Assembly (NCBI GenBank): GCA_016218415.1
Contig: JACRED010000024.1
Coordinates: 1 to 64,000 of the forward strand
Source of the DNA: Nitrosomonadales bacterium
GTDB lineage: Bacteria; Pseudomonadota; Gammaproteobacteria; Burkholderiales; Gallionellaceae
Direction of reading: 5' to 3'
Length of the DNA stretch: 64,000 nt
The notes under the pieces were generated by a model that searched no databases, was not told where the DNA came from, and worked only from the letters and a program-made list of their open reading frames with translations. This document shows, one piece after another, positions 25,519-33,281 of this stretch (the stretch's first letter is position 1; every line of letters starts with the position of its first letter). The translations under genes were made by a program, and so were the position numbers.

Positions 25519-26631
25519 ATGACCCCGGACTGGCAGGATTTCCTGACGCAACGCGGCGCGACCATCGCATCCGGCGTGGCACAAAATTTTGGCGACCTAT
25601 CTGCAGAACTGGGTGCGACGGCACAGGGCACGGTGCTGTGCGATCTGGGCCAATTCGGCACATTGCGCGTATCCGGAGAAGAGGCGCAGACTTTCCTGCA
25701 AAACCTGCTGAGCAACGACATCCGCGCCGTCACCTCGACCCGCGCGCAATTCAGCAGCCTGAACACCGCCAAGGGACGGATGCTGGCCTCTATGCTGATC
25801 TGGCGCGAGGGCGACGATTACCTGCTGCAACTGCCGCGCGAACTGTGCGAACCGATACGCAAGAAATTAAGCATGTATGTGCTGCGCGCCAGGGTGAAAG
25901 TCGCGGACGCCAGCGAAGGGATCGTGACGCTCGGCCTGTCCGGCGCGAACGCGCGGGAGATTTTACAGGGGCAATTCGGCGAATTGCCGCAACTGCCACT
26001 CTCCCTTGCCGTTCGCCCTGAGCTTGTCGAAGGGCTGGACTCAACATCAGAGCAGGCTTCGACAGGCTCAGCCCGAACGGATATTTTTATAGGAAGCGTG
26101 CTGAAAATCAGCAACACGCGCTTCCAGATCAGCACCACACCGCAACAGGCGCAGGAGCTGTGGAACAAGCTTGCCGCCCAGGCGCGCCCCGTCGGCAGCG
26201 CCTGCTGGGACTGGCTCAACATCCGCGCCGGCATACCGGTGATCCTGCCGCAGACCCAGGAACAGTTCGTCGCGCAGATGGTGAATTTCGACCTGATAAA
26301 CGGGGTGAGTTTCAGCAAGGGCTGCTATCCCGGACAGGAGATCGTCGCGCGCACGCAATACCTCGGCAAGCTCAAGCGGCGCATGTATCTTGCCCACATC
26401 GATGGCCCCGCAGAGCCGCAGCCCGGCGACGAATTGTTCAGCGCGGATATGGAAGGCCAGGCCAGCGGCATGGTCGCCAATGTCGCCCCGGCGCCTTCCG
26501 GCGGATACGACGTGCTGACCGTGGTGCAGATCGCCAGCCGTGACGCATATCCGGTGCATATCAGCTCGCTGCTGGGCGCACGCCTGGCGTTTCAGGCACT
26601 GCCCTACCAGATTCCCGACCAGCCATCATGA
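25519..26631 (+). CDS. ygfZ: Folate-binding Fe-S repair/tRNA modification protein YgfZ
   Basis: This ~370-residue protein of the GcvT superfamily carries the YgfZ signature KGCYPGQEIVAR near residue 270, including the invariant Cys. YgfZ binds tetrahydrofolate and supports Fe-S enzymes such as MiaB. The N-terminal part has DLGQFGTLRVSGEEAQTFLQ, as in the family. Between LSLAVRPELVEG and STGSARTD about 23 codons are supplied by a palindromic repeat inserted in frame (26011-26078), giving extra residues not expected in the family. The start at 25519 (MTPDWQDFLTQRG) was chosen over 25432. The stop overlaps the next start as ATGA. Confidence 0.9.
   Translation: MTPDWQDFLTQRGATIASGVAQNFGDLSAELGATAQGTVLCDLGQFGTLRVSGEEAQTFLQNLLSNDIRAVTSTRAQFSSLNTAKGRMLASMLIWREGDDYLLQLPRELCEPIRKKLSMYVLRARVKVADASEGIVTLGLSGANAREILQGQFGELPQLPLSLAVRPELVEGLDSTSEQASTGSARTDIFIGSVLKISNTRFQISTTPQQAQELWNKLAAQARPVGSACWDWLNIRAGIPVILPQTQEQFVAQMVNFDLINGVSFSKGCYPGQEIVARTQYLGKLKRRMYLAHIDGPAEPQPGDELFSADMEGQASGMVANVAPAPSGGYDVLTVVQIASRDAYPVHISSLLGARLAFQALPYQIPDQPS
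26011..26078. repeat. Inverted-repeat element inserted within ygfZ
   Basis: GTTCGCCCTGAGCTTGTCGA(AGGGC) and the inverted arm GCTTCGACAGGCTCAGCCCG(AAC) flank about 20 bp. This is a common intergenic repeat of proteobacteria, here in frame inside a coding region. One arm recurs at 54016-54040. Confidence 0.85.
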
Positions 26632-27296
26632 ACCTGCCCGCCGCACTTTTCGAGAGCGATGTGCTGTGGCTGGGCAACCTGATCTTTATCGTCGTACTGG
26701 TGCGCGCGCTGAAGTTCGCCCAATGGCGCGAACTGCTGGCCAACAACATCCGCTTCAACGCGCTGGTCGGGCTGCTGCTCGGCATCACCCTGTTCTGGCA
26801 GCTCAACGCGGGCATCCGCCCCGGCTTCAACTTCCACCTGGTCGGCGCGACGCTGTTCGTGCTGATGTTCGGCTGGCCCGTCGCGCTGATCGCGCTCACG
26901 CTGGTGATGTCGGGAACCTGGATATACAAGGGCATGGACCCGGCCGCGCTGGGCATCAACGGCGTGATGATGCTGACGGTCCCGATCCTGTTCAGCGAAT
27001 GGCTGCTGCGCTTCAGCCAGCGCAAACTGCCGAAGAACTTTTTTGTATTTGTGCTGTGGAACGGTTTTTTCTGCGCGGCTGTCGCGATCGCGATGATGAT
27101 GGCCGCCACCACGCTGCTGTTGCTGGGGCTCAGCCACTACACCTGGGTGGAGATCCAATACCATTACTTCATCCCCGCGCCCATCCTGATCTTTGCCGAA
27201 TCATTCGCCACCGGCGCGGTGATCACCGGCTTCACCGTGGCCCAGCCGGAAGCGGTGATGCATTTCAGCGAAAAGGATTACCTAACGGGGAAGTAA
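26628..27296 (+). CDS. CbiM-like (energy-coupling factor permease-type) membrane protein
   Basis: This 222-residue polytopic protein has six or seven TM helices. Blocks such as FNFHLVGATLFVLMFGWPVAL, ALGINGVMMLTVPILFSEWL and LPKNFFVFVLWNGFFCAA resemble CbiM-type ECF transporter S/permease subunits that betaproteobacteria often annotate as energy-coupling factor permeases. No CbiQ/CbiO partners are nearby, and the N-terminal His region used by CbiM for metal binding is not evident, so cobalt or nickel uptake is not assured. The ATG overlaps the ygfZ stop (ATGA), indicating coupling. The 3' end overlaps a convergent GNAT by 15 bp. Confidence 0.65.
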   Translation: MNLPAALFESDVLWLGNLIFIVVLVRALKFAQWRELLANNIRFNALVGLLLGITLFWQLNAGIRPGFNFHLVGATLFVLMFGWPVALIALTLVMSGTWIYKGMDPAALGINGVMMLTVPILFSEWLLRFSQRKLPKNFFVFVLWNGFFCAAVAIAMMMAATTLLLLGLSHYTWVEIQYHYFIPAPILIFAESFATGAVITGFTVAQPEAVMHFSEKDYLTGK

Positions 27297-27719
27297 TTCC
27301 AGCCGCATCCTGATGTGCGGCAGACCGGCATCCATGAACACATCGCCCTGTTCGACGAAAGAGAAGCGGCGATAGAACGGCACGGCATAAGTCTGCGCAT
27401 CCACGTTCACCTGCTTGTAATCGTGCGCCCGTGCGTAATCGAGCAATGCCTCCATGATCGCCGTGCCGACCTTCTGCTTGCGCCACTGCGGCAGCACCGC
27501 GATGCGCCCGATATGCCCGTCGGACAGCATCCGCCCGCAGCCGATCGCACCGCCACTGTGACTGAGCGCCAGCGCGTGGCGGCACCCCTCATCCAACCCG
27601 TCCCATTCCATCTCTGCCGGAACGCCCTGCTCGCGGATGAACACCGCCTCGCGGATCGACCTGAGCAGCGGCTCGCCGTCATGCCAGCACACCAGACTTA
27701 CGGTAAAAGGATTGCTCAT
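27282..27719 (-). CDS. GNAT family N-acetyltransferase
   Basis: This 145-residue GNAT has the core acetyl-CoA loop IGRIAVLPQWRKQKVGTAIM (about residues 72-91), typical of small stand-alone acetyltransferases. IREAVFIREQGVPAEMEWD near the N-terminus recalls the ElaA/YjcF-type subgroup (VFVxEQxVPxxxExD). Substrate is unknown. The ATG at 27719 (MSNPFTVSLVCW) was preferred to 27743. It is the third gene of a tadA-ldt-GNAT minus-strand run with a 20-bp gap and overlaps the CbiM-like gene tail to tail. Confidence 0.83.
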   Translation of the reverse strand: MSNPFTVSLVCWHDGEPLLRSIREAVFIREQGVPAEMEWDGLDEGCRHALALSHSGGAIGCGRMLSDGHIGRIAVLPQWRKQKVGTAIMEALLDYARAHDYKQVNVDAQTYAVPFYRRFSFVEQGDVFMDAGLPHIRMRLELLPR

Positions 27720-27739
27720 GCCCGCCCTCCCCTGGAAAA

Positions 27740-28218
27740 TCACGCGATGATTTCGACAGCCGTTCCCGCAGTTACCCGGTCAAACAACTCGACCAGATCG
27801 GCATTGCGCATCCGGACACAGCCGTGCGAATCCGGAATCCCCATAGGCACCGAATCCGGCGTGCCGTGAATGTAGATGTAGCGGCGCATGGTATCGCTTT
27901 TTCCCAGCCGGTTAAAGCCCGGCTCGCAACCCGACAGCCACAGGATGCGCGACAGTATCCAGTCGCGCCCCGGAAACTGCGCCCCCAGCTCCGGCGTGTA
28001 GATTTCGCCGGTCGGCCTGCGGCCCGCGAACACGGCATTTTCCGGCTGCCCCGCCCCGATCTTCGCGCGGATCACATGCCTGCCGCGCGGCGTGCAAAAG
28101 CTGCCCGACTCCTCGCCCGCGCCCTGCGCGGCTGTGGACACCGCATAGCGGCGCAGCAGCCTGCCCGCGTCGTCGAACAGCTCCAGTTGCTGCGTGGGAA
28201 TGTGGATGGTGATCTTCA

Positions 28219-28219
<1 letters not shown>
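27740..28219 (-). CDS. YkuD-type L,D-transpeptidase without signal peptide
   Basis: This 159-residue protein consists almost wholly of a YkuD domain. The catalytic signature IHGTPDSVPMGIPDSHGCVR (HGT...SHGCVRM) is complete, with Cys near residue 136. YkuD enzymes form 3-3 peptidoglycan cross-links or attach proteins to peptidoglycan in the periplasm. This protein starts directly with the domain (MKITIHIPTQQLELFDDAG) and has no signal peptide or TM helix, so its export route is unclear. Similar leaderless short forms occur in other beta- and gammaproteobacteria. Its ATG overlaps the tadA stop by one base. Confidence 0.85.
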
Positions 28220-28926
<707 letters not shown>

Positions 28927-29049
28927 TCACCATGTTAGGATGCCAGCGATTTTTAAGGTCAAGGTTTAGAAAGAACAACGCTTCAAATTATACGGTAAGC
29001 CATCCCGAAATAAATGACGCCCCAGTTACCTACCTTACGCTAAACACCG

Positions 29050-30051
29050 ATGGACAGCGAAGACTATTCCGACCGCAAATACCTGAAGCGCCGTGATCAG
29101 GGCAACGAGCATGGGTGGCAATTCCAATTTGAACGAGAACCAATCGAAGCATCGGAATACTTTAGGGACAGCAAGTACGGCTCAAAGACCCACTCGTACC
29201 AAGCGGCCAAGAATCATCGCGATGCATTTTTGAAAAATGCTTATGAACAGGGAATTCTTGACCCCGACACCCCCTCTCTCCGACACTCGATCCCGCTCGT
29301 CCTCGCCTTATCACCTCGCAACACTTCTGGCATTGTCGGTGTATCTCGCGAAGACCGGCCAAGAAAGGATCGCATAAAACGCGAAGTAAGCTGGGTTGCC
29401 AACTACCAAGACGAATCCGGAAAAAACAAGCAAAAGCAATTTTTTGTAGCCCGCCTTGGAGAAAAGGAGGCTCTTTTCAGAGCCGTTTCATTCAGAAAAG
29501 ATTTCGTTCAGCGCGTCGCAGAAAGAACTACAAATTCCATAAAGCGCGTGGAGATTGAAAAACATCTTCAGGAACTTGATTCTCTTTTTGAATATATTAT
29601 TGCTCTCGAAGAAGATGCAGATGTTTTCTTCTTTCTTGGCACGATTAACAACCCATTACTTGCATCTACGACCAAGCAAGAAATGCTCAATGTCCGTATC
29701 GGGCAACAGCGTTTCCGTAAGTTGGTACTCGACATGTGGAGACACAAATGCGCCATTACGGGCGCAACTCAATTCATAACAGCATCTCACATCAAACCAT
29801 GGAGCGTATCAGACAACTTTGAGCGACTAGATCCCTTTAATGGATTGCCGCTCTCCCCAGTCTATGACAAAGCCTTCGATGTCGGGCTAATTTCATTCGA
29901 CGACGAAGGGAAGATTCTCATCTCAAAACACCTCATGCATGACGCCAACCTACTCGGGATAAGTGGTCAAGAGCGCATCAGAGAACTGAACTTTATGCAC
30001 AAAAAATACTTGGCATATCATCGAAAAATCCTGTTTGAACCAAATACGTAG
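29050..30051 (+). CDS. AP2-like/HNH endonuclease
   Basis: This 333-residue protein has three parts. The N-terminus (1-95) is charged and unassigned. Residues ~95-145 (NTSGIVGVSREDR then SWVANYQDESGKNKQKQFF) look like an AP2/integrase-type DNA-binding domain of the kind found in HNH homing endonucleases. Residues ~215-300 form an HNH_2-type nuclease: RFRKLVLDMWRHKCAITGA, then ASHIKPWS (catalytic His) and NGLPLSPVYDKAFDVGLISF. The gene is visibly AT-richer than its surroundings, consistent with transfer. It may be a mobile nuclease, a restriction enzyme or a cassette gene. A 6-bp hairpin follows at 30062-30077. Confidence 0.75.
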   Translation: MDSEDYSDRKYLKRRDQGNEHGWQFQFEREPIEASEYFRDSKYGSKTHSYQAAKNHRDAFLKNAYEQGILDPDTPSLRHSIPLVLALSPRNTSGIVGVSREDRPRKDRIKREVSWVANYQDESGKNKQKQFFVARLGEKEALFRAVSFRKDFVQRVAERTTNSIKRVEIEKHLQELDSLFEYIIALEEDADVFFFLGTINNPLLASTTKQEMLNVRIGQQRFRKLVLDMWRHKCAITGATQFITASHIKPWSVSDNFERLDPFNGLPLSPVYDKAFDVGLISFDDEGKILISKHLMHDANLLGISGQERIRELNFMHKKYLAYHRKILFEPNT

Positions 30052-30093
30052 ACCAAGTACAAAACTCTCGCGAGTTTCCCCCAATATCGCACT

Positions 30094-30306
30094 CTAGGCG
30101 AACAGTACGACCTTGAGCAGCATGGCGGGCGGGTAGGCGGCGGCGCCTGTCAGGTCATTCTTGAAGCGGACATCGAAGCTGGTGAGGTCGAGTTCTTTGT
30201 CGATCAGGTGGTTCATCGCATGTTCGAATGTGCCCGGCAAAAGCTGTCGTTGCAAGTCAACAGCGAGAAACCGGGGGCTGGTGTCGATGTGTTTGTAACG
30301 CGCCAT
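30094..30306 (-). mobile_element. IS1182-type (IS5-like) transposase, 5' fragment
   Basis: Minus-strand codons from the ATG at 30306 read MARYKHIDTSPRFLAVDLQR, followed by the DLTSFDVRFKNDLTGAAAYP and LKVVLFA blocks. This is the conserved N-terminus of IS1182-family transposases, which normally run to ~450 residues. Here the frame ends in TAG immediately after VVLFA, leaving about 70 residues. No second half or inverted repeats are seen, so this is a dead fragment, perhaps trapped within a former cassette. Confidence 0.75.
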
Positions 30307-30427
30307 TTGCTTCTCCAAAATATCTCCCCTACTTCGACCTTGATATTTGTTTTGGTTCGCGGCAGGATGCGGTTATGAACAGACTTTTTCTACAACGTCG
30401 TTGGGCCCATTCCGAAACCCGATTTGC

Positions 30428-30457
30428 TTGACATACCATAATTGGTATGTTGATAAT
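30428..30457 (+). promoter_or_regulatory. Promoter with embedded operator for the RelE/HigB-Xre pair
   Basis: TTGACA (30428-30433), an 18-bp spacer and GATAAT (30452-30457) form a near-consensus sigma-70 promoter. The perfect inverted repeat CATACCA-TAAT-TGGTATG (30432-30449) occupies the spacer, as expected for autorepression by the Xre antitoxin. The toxin ATG at 30463 is only 5 bp past the -10 hexamer, so the transcript is probably leaderless. Confidence 0.7.
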
Positions 30458-30462
30458 GCTGC

Positions 30463-30747
30463 ATGTGGGAAATAGAAGAACACCGTCGCGTTGACAAACA
30501 GCTTTCCGGCTCCGTCCCTATCGAGGTTCTGAAGCGTTACGAGAAGTGGAAAGACATTGCCAGAGTCTCTGGGCCACCGGGGTTGCGACTCATCAAGGGG
30601 TTTCACGATGAGGCTTTGTCTGGCGAGTGGAAAGGCCACCGCTCTTCCCGGCTAGGGCTCCAGTGGCGCGTGATTTACCGAGTTGTTGCCAATGTGTTGC
30701 TGATCCAAGTTGTTCAAGTTACCGCCCACGATTACAGGAGGCCGTGA
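30463..30747 (+). CDS. RelE/HigB-family toxin
   Basis: This 94-residue toxin-type protein (MWEIEEHRRVDKQLS) has a RelE/ParE fold pattern: an N-terminal helical pair, then GLRLIKGFHDEALSGEWKGH, SRLGLQWRVIYRVV and a terminal VVQVTAHDYR. HigB-type members of this superfamily cleave mRNA on the ribosome. The gene is toxin-first, followed 1 bp later by an Xre antitoxin, the higBA order. The antitoxin Shine-Dalgarno AGGAGG lies within the last toxin codons, so translation of the two is coupled. An attC-like site follows the pair, as in integron cassettes. Confidence 0.85.
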   Translation: MWEIEEHRRVDKQLSGSVPIEVLKRYEKWKDIARVSGPPGLRLIKGFHDEALSGEWKGHRSSRLGLQWRVIYRVVANVLLIQVVQVTAHDYRRP

Positions 30748-30748
30748 A

Positions 30749-31009
30749 ATGAAAGAGTTTCGTCCCGCAAAAAAACGAGTTGAGGTTTCGGTGGGGGAGT
30801 CCGTTCGCATTTTGCGTGAACTCCAAGAGTTGAGCCAAAGCCAGCTTTCCGAGCTTACTGGTATTCCTCAAGCCACTATCTCAGCCATCGAAAACGGTAG
30901 AGTGAATTTAGGTGTCGAGCGAGCGAAGGTTTTTGCTCGCGCCCTCCAGTGCCACCCTGCCGTACTCGTGTTTCCCGGCTGGGAGGTTCCACTTGCGCGC
31001 GCAGCATAA
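30749..31009 (+). CDS. Xre/HigA-family antitoxin
   Basis: This 86-residue helix-turn-helix protein has a Cro/C1-type HTH at residues ~20-62 (SVRILRELQELSQSQLSELT then GIPQATISAIENGRVNLG). It would neutralise the upstream RelE/HigB-type toxin and, with it, bind the palindrome in the promoter spacer. The ATG at 30749 is preceded by AGGAGG at ideal distance; the track start at 30710 is inside the toxin. The stop codon TAA (31007-31009) is embedded in GCATAAC, the left end of an attC-like element, a frequent arrangement in integron cassettes. Confidence 0.88.
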   Translation: MKEFRPAKKRVEVSVGESVRILRELQELSQSQLSELTGIPQATISAIENGRVNLGVERAKVFARALQCHPAVLVFPGWEVPLARAA

Positions 31010-31074
31010 CCCGGCAGTCAACACGGACGCTGCGCGATAAGGCCGCGCAGCACCGGTTACTTCTACGTAGCAAC
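31004..31074 (+). other. attC-like recombination site 1 (degenerate)
   Basis: GCATAAC (RYYYAAC-like) overlaps the antitoxin stop. It is followed by GTCAACACGGACGCTGCGCG, the loop ATAAGGC, then CGCGCAGC-ACCGGTTAC: an imperfect stem with extrahelical bases. The 3' end is TTCTACGTAGCAAC, where a GTTRRRY core would be expected, so the right simple site appears decayed. Confidence 0.5.
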
Positions 31075-31102
31075 TTGACAAGCGTACGTAATGGCGTACC
31101 AT
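31075..31102 (+). promoter_or_regulatory. Probable promoter/operator of the YefM-YoeB pair
   Basis: TTGACA at 31075-31080 is followed at a 16-bp spacing by TACCAT, a 4/6 match to TATAAT. The inverted repeat GTACG-TAATGG-CGTAC (31084-31099) lies in the spacer and is a candidate operator for the antitoxin. A GGAG ribosome site precedes the ATG at 31128. Confidence 0.5.
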
Positions 31103-31127
31103 TCAAGCTTCTTTGAAGGAGCGTGAA

Positions 31128-31370
31128 ATGAACACTCTTACCGCCAGCGAAGCTCGCGCAAATCTGTACCGGCTTATTGATCAAACAGTAGAGTCTCATG
31201 AGCCCATCATCATTTCCGGAAAACGCAGCAGTGCCGTGCTGCTTTCTGCGGAAGACTGGAGCGCAATTCAAGAAACCTTGTACCTGCTGGCCGTACCCGG
31301 CATGCGCGAGTCCATCAAGACTGGCATGGCCGAACCCCTCGCAAAAAGCTCGAAGGCGCTTAAGTGGTGA
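31128..31370 (+). CDS. Phd/YefM-family antitoxin
   Basis: This 80-residue antitoxin has the Phd/YefM N-terminal DNA-binding fold MNTLTASEARANLYRLIDQT, then PIIISGKRSSAVLLSAEDW and the standard LLAVPGMRESIKTGMAE. The acidic and flexible C-terminus would wrap the toxin. The ATG at 31128 has GGAG upstream; the track start at 31113 would overlap that RBS. Its stop overlaps the toxin start (GTGA). With an upstream operator-like palindrome it probably represses its own transcription. The module is flanked by attC-like elements. Confidence 0.9.
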   Translation: MNTLTASEARANLYRLIDQTVESHEPIIISGKRSSAVLLSAEDWSAIQETLYLLAVPGMRESIKTGMAEPLAKSSKALKW

Positions 31371-31630
31371 GTTGGGAAGTTGTTTATGCCAAGCAAGCAA
31401 TGAAGGACGCAAAGAAGCTTGCTGCAAGCGGCCTTAAACCAAAGGCACAAGAAATGCTGGCGGTTCTTGCCAACGACCCATTTCAAAATCCACCACCCTT
31501 CGAAAAGTTGGTCGGTGATCTTGCTGGCGCATACTCTCGCCGTATCAATATTCAGCATCGCATCGTGTACGAAGTCTTTGCCAAAGAGAAAACGGTTCGT
31601 GTCCTACGTATGTGGACGCACTATGAGTGA
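31367..31630 (+). CDS. yoeB: YoeB/Txe-family mRNA interferase toxin
   Basis: This 87-residue RelE-superfamily toxin closely matches the Txe/YoeB consensus, with SWEVVYAKQAMKDAKKL, NPPPFEKLVGDLAGAYSRRI, NIQHRIVYEV and the terminal VLRMWTHYE. The catalytic set (Glu, Arg, C-terminal His-Tyr) is present. YoeB binds the ribosome and cleaves mRNA at the A site. The GTG at 31367 overlaps the antitoxin stop as GTGA and gives a family-typical N-terminus; the GTG one codon earlier (31364, track start) is the alternative. An attC-like site begins 6 bp after the stop. Confidence 0.92.
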   Translation: MSWEVVYAKQAMKDAKKLAASGLKPKAQEMLAVLANDPFQNPPPFEKLVGDLAGAYSRRINIQHRIVYEVFAKEKTVRVLRMWTHYE

Positions 31631-31636
31631 CCGGAG

Positions 31637-31697
31637 GCCCGACCCGTCGTTCATGCGGGCCGCGTAAAAGCGCGCAGCCCCTTGCTTTACGTTGCAT
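31637..31697 (+). other. attC-like recombination site 2
   Basis: This 61-bp element runs from GCCCGAC (6/7 to RYYYAAC) to GTTGCAT (6/7 to GTTRRRY). Between them GGGCCGCG-TAAAAG-CGCGCAGCCC forms a stem with an extrahelical base, the hallmark of single-stranded attC folding. It directly follows the YoeB gene. Confidence 0.55.
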
Positions 31698-31759
31698 AGA
31701 GCGAGTCGCTTTCCAAGTTGACGCTGCAAGGAATTTGATTGCAACATAACCATTCGCTT

Positions 31760-31784
31760 CATGCCGCAGACTGGCTGCGGCATG
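31760..31784. terminator. Strong hairpin upstream of the CAAX protease gene
   Basis: CATGCCGCAG-ACTGG-CTGCGGCATG is a perfect 10-bp stem. Outer bases (ATTCGCTT against AAGTGAAT) extend it imperfectly. No T tract follows, so it could be a weak terminator for the island, a leader hairpin, or a decayed attC. Confidence 0.45.
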
Positions 31785-31801
31785 AACTTAAAAGTGAATC
31801 C

Positions 31802-32518
31802 ATGAGCCTGCGACGCTGCCTTGCCATCATTGTTGTCACCGAGCTGCTCTCCATGGCAGCCGCGCGGCTGGCGCTTCATTTCTACGGGCCGTGGTCGGTC
31901 GAGGCGGAGTCGATACGCACGATCTTGCGCATCGCCACAGCGTCGATTTACTGGTGGCTGCTGCGGCCGCTGATCCTTTCCCGCACGCCGGACCTGTCGG
32001 CGTTGCGTAGCCCGTTGCTTATCTCAGGGTTGTTGCTGTTCATGCTGATCCCGGTAGTCGTGGGCCGCTACGACCTATCGACCCCGCTTGCCATCCTGTT
32101 CGCGGTAACCAGCGTGCCCGTGGCGGTGAAAGAGGAATTTTTGTTCCGCGGCATAGTGCAGAATCTGTTGGCCGAAAGATTCGGTTTTGTGCAATCGGTG
32201 CTGTTCACCAGCGCGATTTTTACCGTATGGCATATCGGGGTCTGGGAACCGACGGTCTGGACGTTTTCGCAGATCTTTTTCGCCAGCATCCTGCTTGGCG
32301 TCGTGTACGTGCATACCGGCAGCATACTGGCCGCGATCGTCATCCACGCGGTCTACGATGCGCTGTTCTCCTTCACGCCCCTGCTCCCTGTCCCACTCGG
32401 CGAAAACTGGGGCTTCATCCCGTTGCTGGCGGCTGTCGCACTGGTGACCTGGCGGACTTCAAAAAGCGGGCCATCGGCCAACTCACATTCAGGCGCGCCC
32501 CGCTATCCCAAACCATGA
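31802..32518 (+). CDS. CPBP (CAAX-like) intramembrane metalloprotease
   Basis: This 238-residue membrane protein with about seven TM helices contains the Abi/CPBP motifs: motif 1 KEEFLFRGIVQNLL (EExxxR), motif 2 FTVWHIG and motif 3 IHAVYD. These residues coordinate the metal in Rce1-type intramembrane proteases. Bacterial members process membrane peptides or act in immunity and signalling; the substrate is unknown. The ATG at 31802 (MSLRRCLAIIV) follows a strong hairpin; the track start at 31739 would translate through it. The stop overlaps the next gene as ATGA. Confidence 0.85.
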   Translation: MSLRRCLAIIVVTELLSMAAARLALHFYGPWSVEAESIRTILRIATASIYWWLLRPLILSRTPDLSALRSPLLISGLLLFMLIPVVVGRYDLSTPLAILFAVTSVPVAVKEEFLFRGIVQNLLAERFGFVQSVLFTSAIFTVWHIGVWEPTVWTFSQIFFASILLGVVYVHTGSILAAIVIHAVYDALFSFTPLLPVPLGENWGFIPLLAAVALVTWRTSKSGPSANSHSGAPRYPKP

Positions 32519-33273
32519 TGAAGCAAAATCTGAGCTGTCCTGTCTGCGGCGGTGCCTGTGCGCTGCTCGATGTGGTGGACTTCAACAAGTCGTGCCTGGA
32601 ATCACCGGGCCAATTCCCGGCACGCGCGGGCATCCCCGTCTACTACGCGCTATGCGGCAGTTGCGGTTTCTGTTTCGCGCCGGATTTCGCGGCCTGGACG
32701 CCGGAGGAATTCAGGGAGAAGATTTACAACGCGGGGTACGATAGTGTGGACCCGGATCATCTGGAGGTCCGGCCCCGCGCGAATGCCGGCAATTTGATCG
32801 CGCTGTTCGGGAAGCAGGCGGGTTCGATCAAACACCTGGACTACGGCGGCGGCAGCGGGATGCTCGCCAGGCTGTTAAGGGAATCCGGCTGGCAGTCTGT
32901 TTCCCATGATCCCCTGATGGATCGGGATGCGAGCCTGGGGCAGCCTGGAAGCTTCGACCTGATCACGGCATTCGAGGTCTTCGAGCATGTTGCCGACGTG
33001 GGTGAACTGATGACTAACCTGCGTTCTTTGCTGGCCCCGAATGGCCTGGTGCTGTTTTCGACTTTATTGTCGGACGGGAGTATTCATCCGGGACAACGGA
33101 TCAACTGGTGGTACGCCTCTCCCCGCAACGGGCACATCAGCCTGTTCTCCAGAAAGAGCCTCGCGATCCTTGCCAGGAAGAACGGGTTCAATTTTCTCAG
33201 CCTGTCGCAGGGTTTTCACATTTTCTTTACCCATGTGCCGCACTGGGCCGATCACCTGATCCGCAAGGCCTGA
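32515..33273 (+). CDS. SAM-dependent methyltransferase with zinc-ribbon N-terminus
   Basis: This 252-residue class I methyltransferase has an N-terminal Cys4 zinc-binding unit (CPVCGG near residue 9 and CGSCGF near residue 45). It continues with motif I HLDYGGGSGMLARLL, SHDPLMD after beta-2, and DLITAFEVFEHV. The FEVFEHV and NGLVLFST blocks are typical of the methyltransferases often found with sugar or natural-product genes. The start overlaps the CAAX protease stop (ATGATG, 32515 or 32518), so the two are translationally coupled. Substrate is unknown. Confidence 0.8.
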   Translation: MMKQNLSCPVCGGACALLDVVDFNKSCLESPGQFPARAGIPVYYALCGSCGFCFAPDFAAWTPEEFREKIYNAGYDSVDPDHLEVRPRANAGNLIALFGKQAGSIKHLDYGGGSGMLARLLRESGWQSVSHDPLMDRDASLGQPGSFDLITAFEVFEHVADVGELMTNLRSLLAPNGLVLFSTLLSDGSIHPGQRINWWYASPRNGHISLFSRKSLAILARKNGFNFLSLSQGFHIFFTHVPHWADHLIRKA

Positions 33274-33281
33274 CGCCGCTG

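Noticed and set aside
28934-28940. GTTAGGA as an attI-type core beside the integrase remnant
   Set aside because: It is a 6/7 match to GTTRRRY, expected often by chance, with no supporting flanking sites.
30062-30077. Terminator after the AP2-HNH gene
   Set aside because: AAACTC-TCGC-GAGTTT is a short hairpin not followed by a T tract; too weak to call.
31744-31800. Third attC site upstream of the CAAX protease
   Set aside because: The strong hairpin extends with paired outer arms, but no GTTRRRY core is present at the right end; recorded only as a hairpin.
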